NCBI RefSeq assembly: GCF_004341245.1
Contig: NZ_SLWY01000014.1
Span: 1 to 64,000 of the forward strand
Reading direction: 5' to 3'
DNA from: Plasticicumulans lactativorans
Lineage (GTDB): Bacteria > Pseudomonadota > Gammaproteobacteria > Competibacterales > Competibacteraceae
Length of the DNA: 64,000 bases
The notes beneath the pieces are model-generated. The model made no database searches. It was not told the origin of the DNA and was given only the letters and a program-made list of their open reading frames with translations. Shown here one piece after another: positions 1 through 7,638 of this stretch. The position numbers and the translations under genes were made by a program. Position 1 is the stretch's first letter. Each line of letters opens with the position of its first letter.

Positions 1-99
1 CAGCGCCACCAGGTCCGCGGTCTGCTGCGCGCTCAGCGGCAGCGGCGGAATCCCCTGCGCCGCCCGTTCCTCGACGTGTTTGCGGTAGTTCTCGAGCAC
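1..99 (-). CDS. acnB: Aconitate hydratase B, N-terminal 33 codons (partial)
   Basis: The gene enters from the left edge, so only its first 33 codons are visible. The peptide starts MLENYRKHVEERAAQGIPPL, which is the characteristic opening of the AcnB-type aconitase (N-terminal HEAT-like domain) that converts citrate to isocitrate in the TCA cycle. I chose the GTG at 99 because it gives the family's usual first residues and has a purine-rich ribosome binding site (AAAGGGGG) a few bases upstream. The catalytic domains lie outside the window. Identification rests on a short but very conserved segment. Confidence 0.85.
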   Translation of the reverse strand, partial: MLENYRKHVEERAAQGIPPLPLSAQQTADLVAL

Positions 100-340
100 G
101 GATTACCCCCTTTCTGATGACGTGTGACGCCGACGGCATGCCCCGGCGAGCGGTTGAACACCCTGCGATCTCGTCCCCGCGGGCGCGCCGACCGTAGCCG
201 TTGCAGTGCGGAAAAATCGCCGCAGCTTAATGGGAAAGCCGTGCCGCTGTGAACTGTGCGGCATCCCACGATCCGGCACGATCCGGCCACCGTGCGGTGG
301 CACACTGCGGGTCGCTGCCGACGTCCTCCGGGGGAATGCC

Positions 341-754
341 ATGAAACGCCTGCTGACCGCCCTGCTGCTGCTCGCCACCACCACGCTGCAGGCGCAGACG
401 TCCGCGCTCGAGATCCAGGAGTTCCGCGGCATGCGCTTCGTCGCCGGCGGCGTCGGCGACGAGGAGCGCGCGGATCTCGAATCGCTGGCGGGCGCGTTCC
501 GCCTGCGTGTCACCTTCGCCCTCGCGCAGGGCGGCTTCATCAGTGACGCCCGCGTCCGCGTGCGCGACGCCGCCGGCCTCACCGTGCTCGAAACCGTCGT
601 CGACGGCCCGATCCTGCTGCTCAACCCGCCGCCCGGCGCCTACACGGTGTGGGCCGAGGCCTACGGCCAGGCACAGGAGCAGGGGGTGACGGCGCCGGAG
701 AGCGGCCAGGCCAAGCTCAACTTCCTCTGGCGCGTCGCCAGCCCGGCACCCTGA
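341..754 (+). CDS. Exported protein with carboxypeptidase regulatory-like fold
   Basis: A protein of 137 residues with a Sec-type signal peptide (MKRLLTALLLLATTTLQAQ). The mature part looks beta-rich: it alternates short hydrophobic strands and includes ILLLNPPPGAYTVWAEAYG, the kind of pattern seen in carboxypeptidase-regulatory-like or transthyretin-like domains. No catalytic motif is visible. I start at the ATG at 341 because it has a GGGGGA ribosome site just upstream and gives a proper signal peptide; longer readings add a basic, non-native-looking extension. It converges with the efflux-pump gene downstream. Function unknown; probably periplasmic. Confidence 0.7.
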   Translation: MKRLLTALLLLATTTLQAQTSALEIQEFRGMRFVAGGVGDEERADLESLAGAFRLRVTFALAQGGFISDARVRVRDAAGLTVLETVVDGPILLLNPPPGAYTVWAEAYGQAQEQGVTAPESGQAKLNFLWRVASPAP

Positions 755-778
755 ACGGCGCACGTGCCGGCCGTTCAG
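751..778. terminator. Palindromic bidirectional terminator
   Basis: CTGAACGGC (751-759) is repeated exactly inverted as GCCGTTCAG (770-778), with a 10-base loop. Both convergent genes end inside the arms: the forward TGA is at 752-754 and the reverse stop is at 775-777. There is no T-tract. The position suggests a shared terminator or transcript-end stabiliser. Confidence 0.6.
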
Positions 779-1974
779 CGCGCGCGCAGCGCCATCACCA
801 GCGCCAGCCGCGCGCCGACGCCGCCCACGCCGATCGTCGCGCACATCGCCAGCGGGCCGCCGTCCGGGAAGTGCCCGACCACGAGGCTGCCGAGGGTGCC
901 GCAGCCGAACTGGATCGCCCCGGCGAGCGCCGAGATCGCCCCGGCGCGCTCCGGGTGCAGCGCGAACAGCCGCGCCACGGCATTGGCGGCCACCAGGCCG
1001 ATCACCCCGACGTAGAAGACCAGCGGCAGCACCACGCCCATGAGTCCGCCGCGCCCGCTTATCGCGAGCGCCGACAGCACGATGCCGGCGAGCGCGGCGA
1101 TGCTGGTGCCGATGCGCAGCATGCGGTCGGGGCCGAGGCGGCCGACCACGCGTGCGTTGATCGACGAGCCGATGATGATGCCCACCACGTTGAGGCCGAA
1201 CAGGTAGCCGTAGTACTGCGGCGGCACGCCGAAGTGGTGGATGTACACGAACGGTGACGCGGTGATGTAGGCGAACAGGCCGACGAAGCACGCGCCGCTG
1301 CTCAGCAGGTAGCCGAGCGTGGCGGGGTCGCGCAGCGCCGCGGCGTAGCCGCGGAAGGCGTGGCCGAGGCCGCCGCCGGTGCGCGCGTGCGGCAGGTGGG
1401 TCTCGGGTACGCGCAGCCACACCGCGACGAAGCACCAGGCGCCGAAGGCGGCGAGCGCGAAGAAGATCGCGCGCCAGCCGGCGGCCAGCATCAGGTAACC
1501 GCCGAGGATCGGCGCGAGCAGCGGCGCGACCATCGTCACCAGTTGCATCAGCGACAGCACCGGCGCCACCCGCAGCGGCGGGAAGATGTCGCGCACGATC
1601 GCGCGCGCCAGCACCGCCGCGGCGCCGCCGCCGAAGGCCTGCAGCGCGCGCAGCGCCACCAGGTGGCCGACGTCGTCGGCCAGCGCGCAGGCCAGCGTCG
1701 CGAGCACGTAGAGCGCGATGCCCCCGAGCAGCACCGGGCGCCGACCGTAGCGGTCCGACAGCGGGCCGTACACCAGCATCCCGCTGCAGAACCCGACCAG
1801 GAAGGCGCTGATGGTGAGCTGCACCGCGGCCTCGGTCGCATGCAGCGCGAGCGCGATCGCCGGCAGGCTCGGCAGGTAGGTGTCGATCGACAGCGGCCCG
1901 AAGGCCACCAGCGCCCCCAGCAGCACGATGGTCCGGCCGGCGGGGTCCAGGCGCTCGTTGCGCGATACGTTCAT
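775..1974 (-). CDS. MFS drug-resistance transporter, Bcr/CflA family
   Basis: A 399-residue inner-membrane protein with about 12 hydrophobic segments. The N-terminal half carries a typical Bcr/CflA opening (FGPLSIDTYLPSLPAIALAL) followed by the MFS loop motif GPLSDRYGRRPVLLGG between helices 2 and 3. Members of this family export drugs such as bicyclomycin or chloramphenicol, or small metabolites, by proton antiport; the substrate here cannot be told. The start at 1974 is supported by a strong AAGGAGAT ribosome site. It is transcribed alone, converging on the exported protein to its left. Confidence 0.88.
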   Translation of the reverse strand: MNVSRNERLDPAGRTIVLLGALVAFGPLSIDTYLPSLPAIALALHATEAAVQLTISAFLVGFCSGMLVYGPLSDRYGRRPVLLGGIALYVLATLACALADDVGHLVALRALQAFGGGAAAVLARAIVRDIFPPLRVAPVLSLMQLVTMVAPLLAPILGGYLMLAAGWRAIFFALAAFGAWCFVAVWLRVPETHLPHARTGGGLGHAFRGYAAALRDPATLGYLLSSGACFVGLFAYITASPFVYIHHFGVPPQYYGYLFGLNVVGIIIGSSINARVVGRLGPDRMLRIGTSIAALAGIVLSALAISGRGGLMGVVLPLVFYVGVIGLVAANAVARLFALHPERAGAISALAGAIQFGCGTLGSLVVGHFPDGGPLAMCATIGVGGVGARLALVMALRAR

Positions 1975-2269
1975 GCCACGATCTCCTTGCCAGGGGGCGC
2001 GTGCCGCGCGGCGTGCGCATCCGCTGGCCGTCGGCGGGCGAGGCGGCGGCCGGCACGATGCCGGGAGGCCGCGGCGGTTTCGCCGCCGCCCGCAGGGGGC
2101 GGGCAGCTTAACCGCTCGGTGCCCGCGTCGCCGAGCGCGATCCGCCAGCCCGTCCGGTCCGGGCGCGGGCATCGTGGAGATGCGGCCGAGGACTATGCTT
2201 CGGATTCTGGCGGCCGCCCGTCGCCCCCAGCAGCCGCCCCCTTCGCCCAGACGTTCCGGAGACGCCCCG

Positions 2270-2512
2270 ATGACCATCGCCCGCACGCTGGCCGGCCTCG
2301 CCCTGGCCGGCGCCGCCCTGTTCGCCCTGTCCACGCCGAGCCAGAGCGCGCAACCCAACATGCAGGCCGCCCTCGACAACCTCATGCAGGCCCGCGCGAA
2401 CCTGCAGCGTGCCGTCGCGGACAAGGGCGGCCACCGCGCCAACGCGCTGTCGCTGGTCGACCAGGCGATCGACGAGGTCCGCGCCGGCATCGACTACGCC
2501 CGCACGCACTGA
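2270..2512 (+). CDS. Small exported alpha-helical protein, unknown function
   Basis: An 80-residue protein with a clear signal peptide ([20 protein letters not shown], then an SQSAQ-like cleavage region). The mature part of about 54 residues is predicted to be two amphipathic helices rich in Ala, Asn, Gln and Asp (for example NMQAALDNLMQARANLQRAV). I recognise no family. It lies alone between the divergent efflux pump and the convergent zapE gene and is followed within 12 bases by a hairpin terminator. Probably periplasmic. Confidence 0.65.
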   Translation: MTIARTLAGLALAGAALFALSTPSQSAQPNMQAALDNLMQARANLQRAVADKGGHRANALSLVDQAIDEVRAGIDYARTH

Positions 2513-2523
2513 ACGGAAGGTGC

Positions 2524-2549
2524 GAACGCCGCGGCCGTTCGCGGCGTTC
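2524..2549 (+). terminator. Hairpin terminator after the small exported protein
   Basis: GAACGCCGCG (2524-2533) and CGCGGCGTTC (2540-2549) form a perfect 10-bp stem with a 6-base loop, starting 11 bases after the stop codon at 2512. There is no T-tract. The remaining bases up to 2780 show no gene that I can recognise. Confidence 0.55.
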
Positions 2550-2780
2550 AGCGCTGGCATTGCGTGCCGGAAGACGCCTTATCGGATGGCGGAGGGGCGG
2601 GATGCCGCGGCGGCGCCGGCTCCAGCGACCTGATCGACGATGCCGCGGACTTCGCCCTCCCGCCCCCGTGGGGTCTGCCGCGGGTCCCGTTTCGCGTGCA
2701 CTGCCGCTGCTGATGTATCGACGACCTGCGAGCGTCATTGCTTGCAGGTCATGCGCTTACGCGCAGGCGCGTCGACCCCC

Positions 2781-3902
2781 TCAGGGCAGGTGCGGGCGTG
2801 CCAGGAATTCCTTCGACTGCATCTCCTGCAGCCGGCTCACCGTGCGCTGGTACTCGAAGACGAGTTTCTCGCCGCGGTAGAGCGCTTCGCAGGGGGCGGC
2901 GGCGGTCACCACGAGCTTGACGTTGCGGTCGTAGAACTCGTCGACCAGGTTCAGGAAGCGCCGCGCCTGGTTCTCCATCATGTGGTCGAACACCGGGATG
3001 GCGGAGATCAGCACGGTGTGGAAGGCGCGGGCGATCTCGATGTAGTCGATCTGCGAGCGCGGGCCGTCGCAGATCGCCGCGAAGTCGAACCACACCACGC
3101 CTTCGGCGAGCCGCCGCGTCGGGATCACGCGGCCTTCGATCTCCAGGCCGGCGTCGGCGCGGCCCGGTTCGGGGGCGAGCGTCGCGAAGGCTTCGCTCAG
3201 GCACTGGTCGGCCCGCGCGTCGAGCGGCGTGTGGTAGACCGCGGCCTTCTCCAGGTAGCGCAGGCGGTAGTCGACGCCGTTGTCGACGTTGAGCACGTCG
3301 AGGTGATGCTTCAGCAGCGCGATCGCCGGCAGGAAGCGCGCGCGCTGCAGGCCGTTCTTGTAGAGCTCGTCGGGCGGGATGTTGGTGGTCGTCACCAGTA
3401 CCACGCCGTTCCTGAACAGGCCGTCGAGCAGGCCGTGCAGCAGCATCGCGTCGGTGATGTCGGCGACGAAGAACTCGTCGAGGCAGATCACCCGCGCCTC
3501 GCGCGCGAGCTGCTCGGCGACGATCTTCAGCGGGTCCTGCTGGTTGCCGAGTTCGTTGAGGCGCGCGTGCACCATCTGCATGAAGCGGTGGAAGTGCAGG
3601 CGCAGCTTCTCGGGGATCGGCAGGGTCTCGAAGAACAGGTCGACCAGGTAGGTCTTGCCGCGGCCGACGCCGCCCCACAGGTACAGGCCCTTGATCGCCG
3701 GCGCCGCCGGCTCGTGGGTGCGCCGGCTGGTGAGGCGCGAGAACAGCCCGATCTTCTTCACCGGGGTGCCGCTGTCGGCGTTGCGGCGTGCTTCGAGCAA
3801 CTGGTCGTACACCCGTTGCAGGTTGCGTACCGCGATCTCCTGCGCGGTGTCGTGCTGGAAGCCGGGGCGTTGGAGGTCCTGGTGGTAGCGGCGGACGAGC
3901 AT
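2781..3902 (-). CDS. zapE: Cell division protein ZapE (AFG1-like ATPase)
   Basis: A 373-residue P-loop ATPase of the AFG1/ZapE family, close to the usual length of about 375. Walker A is GGVGRGKT near residue 78, followed by YLVDLFFETLP. Walker B is VICLDEFFVADITDAMLL, and the sensor-1 strand is VLVTTTNIPPDELYKNGLQR, all hallmarks of this family. In Escherichia coli ZapE is cytoplasmic and acts with FtsZ during constriction under low oxygen or stress; mitochondrial AFG1 relatives act in protein quality control. It is a single gene separated by 89 bases from cysQ, which is read in the same direction. Confidence 0.92.
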   Translation of the reverse strand: MLVRRYHQDLQRPGFQHDTAQEIAVRNLQRVYDQLLEARRNADSGTPVKKIGLFSRLTSRRTHEPAAPAIKGLYLWGGVGRGKTYLVDLFFETLPIPEKLRLHFHRFMQMVHARLNELGNQQDPLKIVAEQLAREARVICLDEFFVADITDAMLLHGLLDGLFRNGVVLVTTTNIPPDELYKNGLQRARFLPAIALLKHHLDVLNVDNGVDYRLRYLEKAAVYHTPLDARADQCLSEAFATLAPEPGRADAGLEIEGRVIPTRRLAEGVVWFDFAAICDGPRSQIDYIEIARAFHTVLISAIPVFDHMMENQARRFLNLVDEFYDRNVKLVVTAAAPCEALYRGEKLVFEYQRTVSRLQEMQSKEFLARPHLP

Positions 3903-3991
3903 GGCGGCGTGCTGGTGGCGCGGTCGGCGGGGCCGTCATTTCAGACCATGCGCGCGGCGCGGACAAGGCGCACGGCGCGCGCCAGGGCTTC

Positions 3992-4828
3992 TCAGGCCTT
4001 GGACTTGCGCCGCGGCAGGTAGCGCGACCAGTCGCGCGAGGGGTCGCCGAAGGCGATGAAATCGGGGTTGAGCAGGATCGGGCGCGCGTTGTAGCGCAGC
4101 GGGCGCATGAAGGTGTCGGTGAGGCCGCCGCCGGCCTCTTCGAGGATGATCTGCGAGGCGGCGGTGTCCCACTCGCAGGTGGGGCCGAAGCGCGGGTAGA
4201 GGTCGGCCTCGCCCTCGGCGATCAGGCAGGCCTTCAGTGCGCTGCCGACGCCGCGGTACTCGTGGCGGCCGAGGTGTTCGAGGTAGGTGGTCAGCGGGTG
4301 GCCGGTGTAGACGCGGCTGCCGGCCACGCGCACCGGCGCATCGCCGAGCAGGCGGGTGTGGATGCGGTGCGGGGCGGCGCCGGCGGCGTCGAGCTTCCAG
4401 GCACCGGCGCCGCGCGCGGCCCAGTAGCAGGTGCCGGCCACCGGCACGTGGATCAGCCCGAACACCGGCACGTGCTGCTCGATCAGCGCGATGTTGATCG
4501 AGAACTCGTCGTTGCGGCGCACGAACTCGCGGGTGCCGTCGAGCGGGTCGACCAGCCACAGCCGCGTCCAGCCGCTGCGCTCGGCGAGCGGCACGCGTGC
4601 GGATTCCTCCGACAGCACCGGGATGTCCGGCGTGAGCGCGCCGAGCGCGGCGACGATGATGTCGTGCGCGGCGAGGTCGGCCTGCGTCACCGGCGAGCGG
4701 TCGGCCTTCTCGTCGACCGTGAAGTCGGTGCGGTACACCGCGAGGATCGCCGTCGCCGCCTGCGCGGCGATCGCGGCGATCGCCGCCGCGAGTGCCGGCG
4801 GGGCCGGCGGGGCCGGCGGCAGGCTCAC
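3992..4828 (-). CDS. cysQ: 3'(2'),5'-bisphosphate nucleotidase CysQ
   Basis: A 278-residue member of the inositol-phosphatase superfamily. Metal-binding motifs are visible in order: VLSEESARVP, then the signature WLVDPLDGTREF, and CEWDTAASQIILEEAGG near the C terminus. The enzyme dephosphorylates 3'-phosphoadenosine 5'-phosphate, the by-product of sulfate assimilation. I chose the GTG at 4828 because it overlaps the stop of nudE in a GTGA tetranucleotide, a sign of translational coupling; the longer reading frame upstream is just nudE in another frame. In several proteobacteria nudE and cysQ are neighbours, which supports both names. Confidence 0.92.
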   Translation of the reverse strand: MSLPPAPPAPPALAAAIAAIAAQAATAILAVYRTDFTVDEKADRSPVTQADLAAHDIIVAALGALTPDIPVLSEESARVPLAERSGWTRLWLVDPLDGTREFVRRNDEFSINIALIEQHVPVFGLIHVPVAGTCYWAARGAGAWKLDAAGAAPHRIHTRLLGDAPVRVAGSRVYTGHPLTTYLEHLGRHEYRGVGSALKACLIAEGEADLYPRFGPTCEWDTAASQIILEEAGGGLTDTFMRPLRYNARPILLNPDFIAFGDPSRDWSRYLPRRKSKA

Positions 4829-5373
4829 GGTGCCTCCCGCAGCGCCTCGCGCACCAGGAACAGCGCCGCGATCGAGCGCGCCTCGGTGAAGTCGGCGCGG
4901 GTGAGCAGCTCGGCCAGCGCCGACAGCCGCCATGGCACGACCTCGATCTCCTCGGGTTCGTCGCCGGGGTGGCGCTCCTCGAACAGGTCCTCGGCCAGCA
5001 CCAGGTGGGTGGTGTGCTCGAAGTAGCCCGGCGCGATCGTGGTCGGGCGCAGGTAGCGCAGGCGGCGCGCGCCGTAGCCGACCTCTTCCATGATCTCGCG
5101 GTTGGCGGCGGCGAGCGGGTCCTCGCCGGGTTCGATCACACCCTTGGGGCAGCCGAGCTCGTAGCGGTGGGTGCCGGCGGCGTACTCGCGCACCAGCAGC
5201 ACGGTGTCGGCATCGAGCATCGGCACCACCAGCACCGAGCCGTGGCGGCCCGAGGGCACGCGCTCGAATTCGACCTCGCAGCCGTTGGCGAAGCGCAGCC
5301 CGACCTTTTCGACGCGGAACAGGCGGCTGGTGGCGACGGTTTCGGAAGCGGTGATTTCGGGGAGTTTGCGCAT
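4825..5373 (-). CDS. nudE: ADP-compounds hydrolase NudE (Nudix)
   Basis: A 182-residue Nudix hydrolase, the usual size for NudE. The complete Nudix box begins at GVIEPGEDPLAAANREIMEE and continues VGY, and is preceded by YELGCPKG. Family members hydrolyse ADP-ribose, NADH and Ap3A in the cytoplasm. The ATG at 5373 gives the canonical N-terminus MRKLPEITASETVATSRLF. Its stop overlaps the GTG start of cysQ, so the two are presumably cotranscribed. Confidence 0.9.
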   Translation of the reverse strand: MRKLPEITASETVATSRLFRVEKVGLRFANGCEVEFERVPSGRHGSVLVVPMLDADTVLLVREYAAGTHRYELGCPKGVIEPGEDPLAAANREIMEEVGYGARRLRYLRPTTIAPGYFEHTTHLVLAEDLFEERHPGDEPEEIEVVPWRLSALAELLTRADFTEARSIAALFLVREALREAP

Positions 5374-5429
5374 GGCAGCATTGTCCGCGCCGCGAGGGGC
5401 GCGCGTCCAGCCGCCGCCGTCGCCGGCGT

Positions 5430-6182
5430 TCACGACGCCACGTCGCCGTCGCGCAGGCGGTAGACGATGCGTCCGATCAGTTCGTGCAGCGCGTAGTAGA
5501 CGCCGTAGACCGCGCCCGGTTGCGGCACGAAATCGGCGGGCTCGGCGTGGTAGTCCGGGTTGGTGAAGTACAGCGTCGGTGCCGCCACCACCTCGAAGCC
5601 CTCGCGCGCGAAGGCTTCGCGCGCGCGCGGCAGGTGCCAGGCATTGCTCACCAGCAGGATGCGGCTGACGCCGCGGGCGCGCAGCAGCGGCGCGCTGTTG
5701 CGGGCGTTCTCGCGGGTGGTCTGGCTCGCGCTTTCGACCAGCACGTCGCTGATGCCGAACTCCTCGCGCAGCGCCTGTGCCATCAGCGTGCCCTCGGGGG
5801 CGCTGCGGCCGCGATCGCGGTAGCCGCCGGTCACCAGCACCGGCAGCCCGGTGGCGCGGGCGAGGTGCGCGCCGTAGCGCAGGCGCGCCAGCGTGGACAC
5901 GTTCAGGGTCACCCCGCCGTACTCGGGGGCGGTGCCCGACAGGCCGCCGGCCAGCACCACCACCGCCTGCGCGCCGCTCGCCCGGGCGGCGGCGACGTCG
6001 AGCGGCGGCGGCGGTGCGACCAGCCGGTCGAGCCAGCCGATCGACGCCGGGATCGAACTCAGGTAGCCGGCGAGCAGCCCGCAGGCGAGCAGCCAGCGCC
6101 CCAGCCGCCGGCGCCACAGCAGCACACCGGCGAGGAGCACCAGCAGCACGCCGCCGGGCGGCATCAGCAGGCTTTCGAGCAT
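5430..6182 (-). CDS. YdcF/SanA-type DUF218 membrane protein
   Basis: A 250-residue protein with two N-terminal transmembrane segments (MLESLLMPPGGVLLVLLAGV and a second one after residue 30), followed by a DUF218 domain: QAVVVLAGGLSGTAPEYGG, LVTGGYRDRG, ESASQTTRENARNS and LLVSNAWHLPRAREAF. ElyC/SanA/YdcF proteins of this fold act in envelope metabolism, but the reaction is unclear. I chose the ATG at 6182; an alternative ATG at 6164 (MPPGG) would shorten it by six residues. It lies 56 bases upstream of nudE on the same strand and may belong to the same transcript. Confidence 0.8.
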   Translation of the reverse strand: MLESLLMPPGGVLLVLLAGVLLWRRRLGRWLLACGLLAGYLSSIPASIGWLDRLVAPPPPLDVAAARASGAQAVVVLAGGLSGTAPEYGGVTLNVSTLARLRYGAHLARATGLPVLVTGGYRDRGRSAPEGTLMAQALREEFGISDVLVESASQTTRENARNSAPLLRARGVSRILLVSNAWHLPRAREAFAREGFEVVAAPTLYFTNPDYHAEPADFVPQPGAVYGVYYALHELIGRIVYRLRDGDVAS

Positions 6183-6195
6183 CGGCGGCGGGGGC

Positions 6196-6339
6196 TCAGT
6201 AGGGCTTGGCCTTCTCGGCCCCCTTCTGCACGGCTTCGCCGCCGGCTTCGACGTCCTTGCCGAAGCCCTTGACGGTGTTGCAGCCGGCGAGGCCGATGAC
6301 GAAACCGAGCGCGACGAGGATCGAGATGAGCTTGCGCAT
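6196..6339 (-). CDS. Entericidin-like small lipoprotein
   Basis: A 47-residue protein: a signal sequence MRKLISILVALGFVIG followed by the lipobox LAGC with the acylated Cys at 20, then a short Gly/Ala/Lys-rich tail NTVKGFGKDVEAGGEAVQKG. This layout matches the entericidin A/B family of small lipoproteins, which in E. coli form an antidote/toxin pair acting at the membrane. Only one copy is seen. It is 13 bases from the YdcF-type gene and 55 bases from the dehydrogenase upstream, all on the same strand. Confidence 0.85.
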   Translation of the reverse strand: MRKLISILVALGFVIGLAGCNTVKGFGKDVEAGGEAVQKGAEKAKPY

Positions 6340-6394
6340 GGCGGTGGACTCCTGGGAAGTGGCGTTGCGGTCGCAACGGGACGGGGGGCGAGGC

Positions 6395-7486
6395 TCACGG
6401 CCGGTAGCTGATGCGGTAGATGCGCCCGCCCTGGTCGTCGGACAGCAGCAGCGAGCCGTCCGGCAGTTCGAGCAGGTAGGCGGGGCGTCCCCACACCTTG
6501 CCATCGGCACCGAGCCAGCCCTGTGCGAAGGGTCGGTAATCATACGGCCGTCCATCGCGCACGTCGGCCATCATCACGCGGTAGCCGATCTTGCTGCTGC
6601 GGTTCCACGAGCCGTGCTCGGCGACGAACACGCGCCCGCGGTATTCGGCCGGGAACTGCGAGCCAGCGTAGAACACGATGCCGAGCGGCGCGACGTGGGC
6701 GTCCAGCGCCACCGCCGGGGCGGTGTAGTCGGCGCAGCGCCGGCCGCTGCCGAACTCGGGGTCGAGGATGCGGCCGCCGTGGCAGTACGGGTAGCCGAAG
6801 TGCGCGCCGGGCGTGGTGAGGATGTCCAGCTCGTCGGGCGGGGCGTCGTCGCCGAGCCAGTCGCGCCCGTTGTCGGTGAACCACAGCTCGCGCGTGCCCG
6901 GCCGCCAGGTGAAGCCGACGGTGTTGCGCACGCCGCGGGCGACCGTCTCCATCGCGCCGCCGCCCGGGTCGAGCGCGCGGATCTCGGCGTAGCCCGGCCG
7001 CTCGCAGATGTTGCACGGCGCCCCCACCGCCACGTAGAGCCGGCCGTCGGGGCCGAAGTCGGCGAAGCGCCAGCCGTGGTGGCGTTCGCCGGGCAGGTCG
7101 GCGCGCAGCACCTCGGGCGGCGGCGGGGCGTCGAGGTGCCGCTCGATGTCGCGCAGGCGCAGGATGCGGTCGACGTCGGCGACGTACAGGTCACCGTCCT
7201 TCAGCGCGATGCCGTTCGGCATCGCCAGGCCCTCGGCGAGCGTCCAGCGCCGCTCGGCGCGACCGTCGCCATCGGCATCGCGCAGCGCGTAGAGGCGCCC
7301 GCCGCTGCGGGTGCTGACGAACACCGTGCCGTCCCGCCCGAGCCGCAGCACCCGCGCATCGGGCACGTCGTCGGCCCACACGGCGATGCGGAAACCCGGC
7401 GGCAGGCGGATGTCGGCGACGGTGGCGGCCGCCGCCAGGGCCGGCAGCAGGGCGGCGAGGGTTGCGATCAGCAGACGGTGGAGCAT
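6395..7486 (-). CDS. Exported PQQ-dependent sugar dehydrogenase-like beta-propeller
   Basis: A 363-residue protein with a signal peptide (MLHRLLIATLAALLPALAAA) and a six-bladed propeller of the soluble glucose/sorbosone dehydrogenase type: PPGFRIAVWADDVPDARVL, GLAMPNGIALKDGDLYVADV, TVGFTWRPGTRELWFTDNGRD, FGYPYCHGG and VFVAEHGSWNRSSKIGYRV. Family members oxidise sugars in the periplasm with PQQ; several paralogues have no proven substrate. No PQQ synthesis gene is in the window. The name therefore describes the fold, not a proven reaction. Confidence 0.82.
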   Translation of the reverse strand: MLHRLLIATLAALLPALAAAATVADIRLPPGFRIAVWADDVPDARVLRLGRDGTVFVSTRSGGRLYALRDADGDGRAERRWTLAEGLAMPNGIALKDGDLYVADVDRILRLRDIERHLDAPPPPEVLRADLPGERHHGWRFADFGPDGRLYVAVGAPCNICERPGYAEIRALDPGGGAMETVARGVRNTVGFTWRPGTRELWFTDNGRDWLGDDAPPDELDILTTPGAHFGYPYCHGGRILDPEFGSGRRCADYTAPAVALDAHVAPLGIVFYAGSQFPAEYRGRVFVAEHGSWNRSSKIGYRVMMADVRDGRPYDYRPFAQGWLGADGKVWGRPAYLLELPDGSLLLSDDQGGRIYRISYRP

Positions 7487-7638
7487 GGACGGAATCTCCG
7501 CGGCGGCGGCATCAGGGAAGGTAGACCGCGGGCACGGCCGCGGGTGCCGTGCAACGAGACCGTCATCCGCCGCACCGATACTGCGCCGCCGTACCGGGCG
7601 CGGCGTCGCGCCGGGCCCATCGTTTCCGAGGTCAAGGC

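Noticed and set aside
227-2056. Long minus-strand frame over the exported protein and the efflux pump
   Set aside because: It is an out-of-frame shadow; the pump itself is read in another frame with a perfect family match.
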